Shown: piece by piece, positions 39,148 through 49,305 of the stretch | Layout of the letters: each line of letters opens with the position of its first letter | How positions within the stretch are numbered: the first letter of the stretch is position 1 | NCBI GenBank assembly: GCA_030762895.1 | Contig: JAUPTC010000069.1 | Span: forward strand, 62,001-126,000 | Direction of reading: 5' to 3' | Origin: Sophora flavescens | Lineage: Eukaryota; Streptophyta; Magnoliopsida; Fabales; Fabaceae | Length of the DNA stretch: 64,000 bases | Notes under the pieces: model-generated | What the model was told of the DNA's origin: nothing | Seen by the model: the letters and a program-made list of their open reading frames with translations, nothing else | The model's database searches: none | Position numbers and translations under genes: made by a program

Positions 39148-41016
39148 TGATATGATCCTAACAAGGAACATATATATTTTCGGATCTATCCTTGAGTGAC
39201 CAAACAGAATTATAGAAGATGAAATACAAAATTGGATAAGATGAGAAATGGGAGGTAGGCGCCACAAATCCAAGGGGATTTGATAAGCCAATGTGAGGTT
39301 CGCCACAAGAATCTTGGATTCTTGATAAGAACAAGGGTTGGCTCAATGAAGAACCCAAGAGAGAAAACACTCTCACAATTGGAATCAATCCAAAATGAAC
39401 TCAAAGTTATCATTCATCATGTAATAGGTGTGTACATATAGCATAGGGAAAAAAAAACCAAAGGTCATCATAAGATGACATAAACTCCTAATAACTAGAC
39501 ATAACTCTCCACTAAGTGGTTATTAAAAGAACATAACTATCCTACTTAAGAAAATAATAAAAGTGGTTCCATAACTTCTAAAGGAGTTACCTAGGCATGC
39601 AAGCCAAAGGTTGCTCTCCTTTGTAAGTTCCAAAAACGTGCCAGCCACCATTCATAATGGGCCTTGCTCATTCATCAAGCTTAGTGTAGCCCAATTAACA
39701 TATAACTTATTTAAGGTCCAAGAATTCGTATTAAACTTGCAGCCCGTTTTCACCATGATAGAAGCCGAATTTGGTCAAGAGGCCTGAGATATGATTTGTA
39801 GATAATTCCCTAAGATTTCCAACGCACTAAAGAATGTATCAATCGGAGATTCGTAGCTCAAGATATGACCAATTCAAGAATACGGGTTCACCACAATGAA
39901 AATAAAATTTTCATCAAAAATATTAATTTGGCCTCAAATTGGACATCATCCTTGGTTTGCATCATTCCCTCCCTCTTGAAAAGAATTCGACCTCGAATTT
40001 ATTGCCTTAAGGAGTCTTCTTTATCCTCCGGGTTCAAACACAACCATTTTGAATCCATGGGGCACCTCTCTTGGAATTGTTTCTTCAACTTCCTTCAAAA
40101 TAGAGTCATCACCTCTAGGCAAAGAGTTTGCATTGGTAGTCAAACAAGCATCTTTACATAGAAAGATATATATAGGCTGCCTTGCCAACATTGCTCCCTT
40201 CACCTTATTTTCCTTTATAGGAAGACTCGCAATTCTTCTTTCAACCCTTGCCTCAATTTTTTTATTTTTATTTTCCCCTTCAAAAATGCAGTCTCCACCT
40301 TTTTCTCAACATCTTTTTCATTCTGTTTGTTTTCCTCCATTCCCTTTTCTTCTACCTTTTTCTCATGGCTTTCTTTTTTTATTACCTCTCCTTCTTTGCT
40401 TTCCACATTCACCGAACACTCTTCTTTTATTGTTTTCTCGATCATTCTTTTTTTCTCACTCTCTCCTTTCAAGTACATTTGATCTTCATACACTTGTTTT
40501 GGTGACAATGATCCAATAGTAATTTTACGATTATTAAATACAAATGAGTACCTATTGTTGTAGACATCATATCTCGCTTGTCGTTCAATCCTCCATGGAC
40601 GCCCAAGTAACAAGTGCTTCGTTTCCATGGGCACCACATCACATAAAACGTCATCTTCATATCTCCCAATCCGGAATGGCACTCGTACTTGTTTGTTCAC
40701 CATCACGTCACCAAAATCACTAAACTCCGGGATGCTCCAAATGACATACGGTTGTGGATGCTCTAGAAGAGGAAGTCCCAACTTTTGCACCATGGTGGTA
40801 CTAGCTAGGTTGATGTAACCCTTTCTATCAATGACCAAGCTACATATCTTGTCCTTCACATAGCATCTAGAATAGAAAAGATCCTCCATTTTCTTGGCAT
40901 CATTTTTCTTCATTAGTGACTCCATGAAGAACCCACTAAGAAAAATTCAAACTTTCGAAAAAAATTGGAGAAACAAAATCATAAGTCACTCTAGGAAGGA
41001 TGGCTCTGATACCAAA
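39148..41016 (-). mobile_element. F1 unit 22 (1869 bp)
   Basis: The LTR is 39148-39964 and carries ACAATTGG near 39376, the left-subfamily state, otherwise seen on the right only in LTRs 26 and 27. The frame is open from 40925 to 40215 (236 aa) and is shifted by a short A run near 40281. Confidence 0.9.
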
Positions 41017-42884
41017 TGATATGATCCTAACAAGGAACATATATATTTTCGGATCTATCCTTGAGTGACCAAACAGAATTATAGAAGATGAAATACAAAA
41101 TTGGATAAGATGAGAAATGGGAGGTAGGCGCCACAAATCCAAGGGGATTTGATAAGCCAATGTGAGGTTCGCCACAAGAATCTTGGATTCTTGATAAGAA
41201 CAAGGGTTGGCTCAATGAAGAACCCAAGAGAGAAAACACTCTCACAAATGGAATCAATCCAAAATGAACTCAAAGTTATCATTCATCATGTAATAGGTGT
41301 GTACATATAGCATAGGGAAATAAAAACCAAAGGTCATCATAAGATGACATAAACTCCTAATAACTAGACATAACTCTCCACTAAGTGGTTATTAAAAGAA
41401 CATAACTATCCTACTTAAGAAAATAATAAAAGTGGTTCCATAACTTCTAAAGGAGTTACCTAGGCATGCAAGCCAAAGGTTGCTCTCCTTTGTAAGTTCC
41501 AAAAACGTGCCAGCCACCATTCATAATGGGCCTTGCTCATTCATCAAGCTTAGTGTAGCCCAATTAACATATAACTTATTTAAGGTCCAAGAATTCGTAT
41601 TAAACTTGCAGCCCGTTTTCACCATGATAGAAGCCGAATTTGGTCAAGAGGCCTGAGATATGATTTGTAGATAATTCCCTAAGATTTCCAACGCACTAAA
41701 GAATGTATCAATCGGAGATTCGTAGCTCAAGATATGACCAATTCAAGAATACGGGTTCACCACAATGAAAATAAAATTTTCATCAAAAATATTAATTTGG
41801 CCTCAAATTGGACATCATCCTTGGTTTGCATCATTCCCTCCCTCTTGAAAAGAATTCGACCTCGAATTTATTGCCTTAAGGAGTCTTCTTTATCCTCCGG
41901 GTTCAAACACAACCATTTTGAATCCATGGGGCACCTCTCTTGGAATTGTTTCTTCAACTTCCTTCAAAATAGAGTCATCACCTCTAGGCAAAGAGTTTGC
42001 ATTGGTAGTCAAACAAGCATCTTTACATAGAAAGATATATATAGGCTGCCTTGCCAACATTGCTCCCTTCACCTTATTTTCCTTTATAGGAAGACTCGCA
42101 ATTCTTCTTTCAACCCTTGCCTCAATTTTTTTATTTTTATTTTCCCCTTCAAAAATGCAGTCTCCACCTTTTTCTCAACATCTTTTTCATTCTGTTTGTT
42201 TTCCTCCATTCCCTTTTCTTCTACCTTTTTCTCATGGCTTTCTTTTTTATTACCTCTCCTTCTTTGCTTTCCACATTCACCGAACACTCTTCTTTTATTG
42301 TTTTCTCGATCATTCTTTTTTTCTCACTCTCTCCTTTCAAGTACATTTGATCTTCATACACTTGTTTTGGTGACAATGATCCAATAGTAATTTTACGATT
42401 ATTAAATACAAATGAGTACCTATTGTTGTAGACATCATATCTCGCTTGTCGTTCAATCCTCCATGGACGCCCAAGTAACAAGTGCTTCGTTTCCATGGGC
42501 ACCACATCACATAAAACGTCATCTTCATATCTCCCAATCCGGAATGGCACTCGTACTTGTTTGTTCACCATCACGTCACCAAAATCACTAAACTCCGGGA
42601 TGCTCCAAATGACATACGGTTGTGGATGCTCTAGAAGAGGAAGTCCCAACTTTTGCACCATGGTGGTACTAGCTAGGTTGATGTAACCCTTTCTATCAAT
42701 GACCAAGCTACATATCTTGTCCTTCACATAGCATCTAGAATAGAAAAGATCCTCCATTTTCTTGGCTTATTTTTTCTTCATTAGTGACTCCATGAAGAAC
42801 CCACTAAGAAAAATTCAAACTTTCGAAAAAAATTGGAGAAACAAAATCATAAGTCACTCTAGGAAGGATGGCTCTGATACCAAA
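41017..42884 (-). mobile_element. F1 unit 23 (1868 bp)
   Basis: The LTR is 41017-41833. The stretch after the usual ATG is rewritten near 42766-42775, so an open frame begins only at 'MEDLFYS' (42757-42221, 178 aa). Confidence 0.9.
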
Positions 42885-44750
42885 TGATATGATCCTAACA
42901 AGGAACATATATATTTTCGGATCTATCCTTGAGTGACCAAACAGAATTATAGAAGATGAAATACAAAATTGGATAAGATGAGAAATGGGAGGTAGGCGCC
43001 ACAAATCCAAGGGGATTTGATAAGCCAATGTGAGGTTCGCCACAAGAATCTTGGATTCTTGATAAGAACAAGGGTTGGCTCAATGAAGAACCCAAGAGAG
43101 AAAACACTCTCACAAATGGAATCAATCCAAAATGAACTCAAAGTTATCATTCATCATGTAATAGGTGTGTACATATAGCATAGGGAAATAAAAACCAAAG
43201 GTCATCATAAGATGACATAAACTCCTAATAACTAGACATAACTCTCCACTAAGTGGTTATTAAAAGAACATAACTATCCTACTTAAGAAAATAATAAAAG
43301 TGGTTCCATAACTTCTAAAGGAGTTACCTAGGCATGCAAGCCAAAGGTTGCTCTCCTTTGTAAGTTCAAAAACGTGCCAGCCACCATTCATAATGGGCCT
43401 TGCTCATTCATCAAGCTTAGTGTAGCCCAATTAACATATAACTTATTTAAGGTCCAAGAATTCGTATTAAACTTGCAGCCCGTTTTCACCATGATAGAAG
43501 CCGAATTTGGTCAAGAGGCCTGAGATATGATTTGTAGATAATTCCCTAAGATTTCCAACGCACTAAAGAATGTATCAATCGGAGATTCGTAGCTCAAGAT
43601 ATGACCAATTCAAGAATACGGGTTCACCACAATGAAAATAAAATTTTCATCAAAAATATTAATTTGGCCTCAAATTGGACATCATCCTTGGTTTGCATCA
43701 TTCCCTCCCTCTTGAAAAGAATTCGACCTCGAATTTATTGCCTTAAGGAGTCTTCTTTATCCTCCGGGTTCAAACACAACCATTTTGAATCCATGGGGCA
43801 CCTCTCTTGGAATTGTTTCTTCAACTTCCTTCAAAATAGAGTCATCACCTCTAGGCAAAGAGTTTGCATTGGTAGTCAAACAAGCATCTTTACATAGAAA
43901 GATATATATAGGCTGCCTTGCCAACATTGCTCCCTTCACCTTATTTTCCTTTATAGGAAGACTCGCAATTCTTCTTTCAACCCTTGCCTCAATTTTTTTA
44001 TTTTTATTTTCCCCTTCAAAAATGCAGTCTCCACCTTTTTCTCAACATCTTTTTCATTCTGTTTGTTTTCCTCCATTCCCTTTTCTTCTACCTTTTTCTC
44101 ATGGCTTTCTTTTTTTATTACCTCTCCTTCTTTGCTTTCCACATTCACCGAACACTCTTCTTTTATTGTTTTCTCGATCATTCTTTTTTCTCACTCTCTC
44201 CTTTCAAGTACATTTGATCTTCATACACTTGTTTTGGTGACAATGATCCAATAGTAATTTTACGATTATTAAATACAAATGAGTACCTATTGTTGTAGAC
44301 ATCATATCTCGCTTGTCGTTCAATCCTCCATGGACGCCCAAGTAACAAGTGCTTCGTTTCCATGGGCACCACATCACATAAAACGTCATCTTCATATCTC
44401 CCAATCCGGAATGGCACTCGTACTTGTTTGTTCACCATCACGTCACCAAAATCACTAAACTCCGGGATGCTCCAAATGACATACGGTTGTGGATGCTCTA
44501 GAAGAGGAAGTCCCAACTTTTGCACCATGGTGGTACTAGCTAGGTTGATGTAACCCTTTCTATCAATGACCAAGCTACATATCTTGTCCTTCACATAGCA
44601 TCTAGAATAGAAAAGATCCTCCATTTTCTTGGCATCATTTTTCTTCATTAGTGACTCCATGAAGAACCCACTAAGAAAAATTCAAACTTTCGAAAAAAAT
44701 TGGAGAAACAAAATCATAAGTCACTCTAGGAAGGATGGCTCGATACCAAA
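42885..44750 (-). mobile_element. F1 unit 24 (1866 bp)
   Basis: The LTR is 42885-43700 (816 bp, one base missing near 43368). The frame is open from 44660 to 44178 (160 aa). The primer site has the one-base deletion. Confidence 0.9.
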
Positions 44751-46618
44751 TGATATGATCCTAACAAGGAACATATATATTTTCGGATCTATCCTTGAGT
44801 GACCAAACAGAATTATAGAAGATGAAATACAAAATTGGATAAGATGAGAAATGGGAGGTAGGCGCCACAAATCCAAGGGGATTTGATAAGCCAATGTGAG
44901 GTTCGCCACAAGAATCTTGGATTCTTGATAAGAACAAGGGTTGGCTCAATGAAGAACCCAAGAGAGAAAACACTCTCACAAATGGAATCAATCCAAAATG
45001 AACTCAAAGTTATCATTCATCATGTAATAGGTGTGTACATATAGCATAGGGAAATAAAAACCAAAGGTCATCATAAGATGACATAAACTCCTAATAACTA
45101 GACATAACTCTCCACTAAGTGGTTATTAAAAGAACATAACTATCCTACTTAAGAAAATAATAAAAGTGGTTCCATAACTTCTAAAGGAGTTACCTAGGCA
45201 TGCAAGCCAAAGGTTGCTCTCCTTTGTAAGTTCCAAAAACGTGCCAGCCACCATTCATAATGGGCCTTGCTCATTCATCAAGCTTAGTGTAGCCCAATTA
45301 ACATATAACTTATTTAAGGTCCAAGAATTCGTATTAAACTTGCAGCCCGTTTTCACCATGATAGAAGCCGAATTTGGTCAAGAGGCCTGAGATATGATTT
45401 GTAGATAATTCCCTAAGATTTCCAACGCACTAAAGAATGTATCAATCGGAGATTCGTAGCTCAAGATATGACCAATTCAAGAATACGGGTTCACCACAAT
45501 GAAAATAAAATTTTCATCAAAAATATTAATTTGGCCTCAAATTGGACATCATCCTTGGTTTGCATCATTCCCTCCCTCTTGAAAAGAATTCGACCTCGAA
45601 TTTATTGCCTTAAGGAGTCTTCTTTATCCTCCGGGTTCAAACACAACCATTTTGAATCCATGGGGCACCTCTCTTGGAATTGTTTCTTCAACTTCCTTCA
45701 AAATAGAGTCATCACCTCTAGGCAAAGAGTTTGCATTGGTAGTCAAACAAGCATCTTTACATAGAAAGATATATATAGGCTGCCTTGCCAACATTGCTCC
45801 CTTCACCTTATTTTCCTTTATAGGAAGACTCGCAATTCTTCTTTCAACCCTTGCCTCAATTTTTTTATTTTTATTTTCCCCTTCAAAAATGCAGTCTCCA
45901 CCTTTTTCTCAACATCTTTTTCATTCTGTTTGTTTTCCTCCATTCCCTTTTCTTCTACCTTTTTCTCATGGCTTTCTTTTTTATTACCTCTCCTTCTTTG
46001 CTTTCCACATTCACCGAACACTCTTCTTTTATTGTTTTCTCGATCATTCTTTTTTTCTCACTCTCTCCTTTCAAGTACATTTGATCTTCATACACTTGTT
46101 TTGGTGACAATGATCCAATAGTAATTTTACGATTATTAAATACAAATGAGTACCTATTGTTGTAGACATCATATCTCGCTTGTCGTTCAATCCTCCATGG
46201 ACGCCCAAGTAACAAGTGCTTCGTTTCCATGGGCACCACATCACATAAAACGTCATCTTCATATCTCCCAATCCGGAATGGCACTCGTACTTGTTTGTTC
46301 ACCATCACGTCACCAAAATCACTAAACTCCGGGATGCTCCAAATGACATACGGTTGTGGATGCTCTAGAAGAGGAAGTCCCAACTTTTGCACCATGGTGG
46401 TACTAGCTAGGTTGATGTAACCCTTTCTATCAATGACCAAGCTACATATCTTGTCCTTCACATAGCATCTAGAATAGAAAAGATCCTCCATTTTCTTGGC
46501 ATCATTTTTTCTTCATTAGTGACTCCATGAAGAACCCACTAAGAAAAATTCAAACTTTCGAAAAAAATTGGAGAAACAAAATCATAAGTCACTCTAGGAA
46601 GGATGGCTCGATACCAAA
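44751..46618 (-). mobile_element. F1 unit 25 (1868 bp)
   Basis: The LTR is 44751-45567. An extra T near 46510 separates the usual ATG from the frame, which reopens at 'MEDLFYS' (46491-45955, 178 aa). The primer site has the one-base deletion. Confidence 0.9.
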
Positions 46619-47435
46619 TGATATGATCCTAACAAGGAACATATATATTTTCGGATCTATCCTTGAGTGACCAAACAGAATTATAGAAGATGAAATACAA
46701 AATTGGATAAGATGAGAAATGGGAGGTAGGCGCCACAAATCCAAGGGGATTTGATAAGCCAATGTGAGGTTCGCCACAAGAATCTTGGATTCTTGATAAG
46801 AACAAGGGTTGGCTCAATGAAGAACCCAAGAGAGAAAACACTCTCACAATTGGAATCAATCCAAAATGAACTCAAAGTTATCATTCATCATGTAATAGGT
46901 GTGTACATATAGCATAGGGAAATAAAAACCAAAGGTCATCATAAGATGACATAAACTCCTAATAACTAGACATAACTCTCCACTAAGTGGTTATTAAAAG
47001 AACATAACTATCCTACTTAAGAAAATAATAAAAGTGGTTCCATAACTTCTAAAGGAGTTACCTAGGCATGCAAGCCAAAGGTTGCTCTCCTTTGTAAGTT
47101 CCAAAAACGTGCCAGCCACCATTCATAATGGGCCTTGCTCATTCATCAAGCTTAGTGTAGCCCAATTAACATATAACTTATTTAAGGTCCAAGAATTCGT
47201 ATTAAACTTGCAGCCCGTTTTCACCATGATAGAAGCCGAATTTGGTCAAGAGGCCTGAGATATGATTTGTAGATAATTCCCTAAGATTTCCAACGCACTA
47301 AAGAATGTATCAATCGGAGATTCGTAGCTCAAGATATGACCAATTCAAGAATACGGGTTCACCACAATGAAAATAAAATTTTCATCAAAAATATTAATTT
47401 GGCCTCAAATTGGACATCATCCTTGGTTTGCATCA

Positions 47436-47448
47436 TTCCCTCCCTCTT
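47436..47448 (-). other. F1 polypurine tract
   Basis: The minus strand reads AAGAGGGAGGGAA immediately before the LTR start TGATGC. It is preceded by a frame encoding 'NSRSNSFQEGGNDANQG', the usual C-terminal tail of plant gypsy polyproteins. The same tract precedes every LTR of the array except LTR 27, which ends in foreign sequence. Confidence 0.8.
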
Positions 47449-47491
47449 GAAAAGAATTCGACCTCGAATTTATTGCCTTAAGGAGTCTTCT

Positions 47492-48397
47492 TTATCCTCC
47501 GGGTTCAAACACAACCATTTTGAATCCATGGGGCACCTCTCTTGGAATTGTTTCTTCAACTTCCTTCAAAATAGAGTCATCACCTCTAGGCAAAGAGTTT
47601 GCATTGGTAGTCAAACAAGCATCTTTACATAGAAAGATATATATAGGCTGCCTTGCCAACATTGCTCCCTTCACCTTATTTTCCTTTATAGGAAGACTCG
47701 CAATTCTTCTTTCAACCCTTGCCTCAATTTTTTTATTTTTATTTTCCCCTTCAAAATATGCAGTCTCCACCTTTTTCTCAACATCTTTTTCATTCTGTTT
47801 GTTTTCCTCCATTCCCTTTTCTTCTACCTTTTTCTCATGGCTTTCTTTTTTTATTACCTCTCCTTCTTTGCTTTCCACATTCACCGAACACTCTTCTTTT
47901 ATTGTTTTCTCGATCATTCTTTTTTTCTCACTCTCTCCTTTCAAGTACATTTGATCTTCATACACTTGTTTTGGTGACAATGATCCAATAGTAATTTTAC
48001 GATTATTAAATACAAATGAGTACCTATTGTTGTAGACATCATATCTCGCTTGTCGTTCAATCCTCCATGGACGCCCAAGTAACAAGTGCTTCGTTTCCAT
48101 GGGCACCACATCACATAAAACGTCATCTTCATATCTCCCAATCCGGAATGGCACTCGTACTTGTTTGTTCACCATCACGTCACCAAAATCACTAAACTCC
48201 GGGATGCTCCAAATGACATACGGTTGTGGATGCTCTAGAAGAGGAAGTCCCAACTTTTGCACCATGGTGGTACTAGCTAGGTTGATGTAACCCTTTCTAT
48301 CAATGACCAAGCTACATATCTTGTCCTTCACATAGCATCTAGAATAGAAAAGATCCTCCATTTTCTTGGCATCATTTTTCTTCATTAGTGACTCCAT
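47492..48397 (-). CDS. F1 protease-linker protein, unit 26 copy (301 aa)
   Basis: Seen in the translation: a short Lys-rich start (1-14); a retropepsin-like region (about 15-145) with 'KICSLVID' before the active-site position and 'LLLGRPW' as the second hydrophobic-Gly motif; a Lys/Glu/Met-rich spacer (about 150-235) likely to be helical and disordered; and a linker (about 240-290) with 'LARQPIYIFLCKDACL' and 'IPREVPHG'. In related plant Ty3/gypsy polyproteins this linker joins protease to reverse transcriptase, which is missing. Gag, including the zinc knuckle, is also missing. The active site reads D-R-K where the F2 element has D-G-G, so proteolytic activity is unlikely. The ATG was chosen because it opens the frame downstream of the primer site in all intact units. 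The frame ends 57 bp before the 3' LTR. Confidence 0.65.
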   Translation of the reverse strand: MESLMKKNDAKKMEDLFYSRCYVKDKICSLVIDRKGYINLASTTMVQKLGLPLLEHPQPYVIWSIPEFSDFGDVMVNKQVRVPFRIGRYEDDVLCDVVPMETKHLLLGRPWRIERQARYDVYNNRYSFVFNNRKITIGSLSPKQVYEDQMYLKGESEKKRMIEKTIKEECSVNVESKEGEVIKKESHEKKVEEKGMEENKQNEKDVEKKVETAYFEGENKNKKIEARVERRIASLPIKENKVKGAMLARQPIYIFLCKDACLTTNANSLPRGDDSILKEVEETIPREVPHGFKMVVFEPGG

Positions 48398-48474
48398 GAA
48401 GAACCCACTAAGAAAAATTCAAACTTTCGAAAAAAATTGGAGAAACAAAATCATAAGTCACTCTAGGAAGGATG

Positions 48475-48486
48475 GCTCTGATACCA
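48475..48486 (-). other. F1 primer-binding site (initiator-Met tRNA type)
   Basis: The minus strand reads TGGTATCAGAGC two bases downstream of the LTR end. This is the standard plant retrotransposon primer site complementary to the 3' end of initiator-Met tRNA. The same site ends every internal region of the array, intact in most and one base short in eight (near 5477, 18585, 29799, 33530, 35399, 39135, 44739 and 46606). Confidence 0.85.
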
Positions 48487-48488
48487 AA

Positions 48489-49305
48489 TGATATGATCCT
48501 AACAAGGAACATATATATTTTCGGATCTATCCTTGAGTGACCAAACAGAATTATAGAAGATGAAATACAAAATTGGATAAGATGAGAAATGGGAGGTAGG
48601 CGCCACAAATCCAAGGGGATTTGATAAGCCAATGTGAGGTTCGCCACAAGAATCTTGGATTCTTGATAAGAACAAGGGTTGGCTCAATGAAGAACCCAAG
48701 AGAGAAAACACTCTCACAATTGGAATCAATCCAAAATGAACTCAAAGTTATCATTCATCATGTAATAGGTGTGTACATATAGCATAGGGAAATAAAAACC
48801 AAAGGTCATCATAAGATGACATAAACTCCTAATAACTAGACATAACTCTCCACTAAGTGGTTATTAAAAGAACATAACTATCCTACTTAAGAAAATAATA
48901 AAAGTGGTTCCATAACTTCTAAAGGAGTTACCTAGGCATGCAAGCCAAAGGTTGCTCTCCTTTGTAAGTTCCAAAAACGTGCCAGCCACCATTCATAATG
49001 GGCCTTGCTCATTCATCAAGCTTAGTGTAGCCCAATTAACATATAACTTATTTAAGGTCCAAGAATTCGTATTAAACTTGCAGCCCGTTTTCACCATGAT
49101 AGAAGCCGAATTTGGTCAAGAGGCCTGAGATATGATTTGTAGATAAATCCCTAAGATTTCCAACGCACCAAAGAATGTATCAATCGGAGATTCGTAGCTC
49201 AAGATATGACCAATTCAAGCATACGGGTTCACCACAATGAAAATAAAATTTTCATCAAAAATATTAATTTAGCCTCAAATTGGACATCATCCTTGGTTTG
49301 CATCA
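48489..49305 (-). mobile_element. LTR 27, the outer 5' LTR of the F1 array
   Basis: This LTR has 817 bp and no internal region on its right; its TGATGCAAACC terminus at 49295-49305 joins foreign gag sequence directly. It carries several private changes (GATAAATCCC near 49142, GCACCAAAG near 49166, TTTAGCCTC near 49269), as expected for an edge copy that escapes homogenisation. Confidence 0.93.
48774..48783 (-). promoter_or_regulatory. Candidate TATA box in F1 LTR
   Basis: In element sense the sequence is GCTATATGTA, about 530 bp into the LTR. A similar sequence sits at the equivalent place in the F2 LTR (ACTATATGTA, 51523-51532) and, weaker, in F3 (CTATTTGTACA). Conservation between otherwise diverged LTRs supports a promoter role; the start site is not visible from sequence. 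Confidence 0.4.

Larger units (their letters stand above)
46619..48488 (-). mobile_element. F1 unit 26, first unit in element sense (open reading frame)
   Basis: The LTR is 46619-47435 and has the ACAATTGG state near 46847. The frame is open throughout (48397-47492). The primer site at 48475-48486 is intact. With LTR 27 as 5' LTR and LTR 26 as 3' LTR this is the most complete single F1 element in the window. Confidence 0.92.
1..49305 (-). mobile_element. F1 macrosatellite: tandem array of LTR-internal units
   Basis: Twenty-seven LTR copies alternate with internal regions, all in the same orientation with the element's sense on the minus strand. LTR starts on the plus strand fall at 161, 1889, 3617, 5489, 7362 and so on to 48489. 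Each LTR begins TGATGCAAACC and ends GGATCATATCA in element sense, giving TGAT/ATCA ends. Each internal region carries an initiator-Met tRNA primer site at its 5' end and a purine tract at its 3' end, so the monomer equals one LTR plus one internal region. The array runs off the left edge and ends exactly at an LTR terminus at 49305. Units right of about 22 kb are nearly identical; units left of 18.6 kb form a second subfamily. Ordinary nested insertions are ruled out because no target DNA separates the units. Confidence 0.95.

Noticed and set aside
48475..48486. tRNA gene
   Set aside because: Only the 12-base complement to the tRNA 3' end is present; no cloverleaf or internal promoter boxes surround it.
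49280..49305. ATG at 49280 as the true start of the F2 gag-protease protein
   Set aside because: It lies in the F1 LTR on the opposite strand to F1 sense and adds nine LTR-derived residues. The genuine gag start is on the other side of the F1 array.
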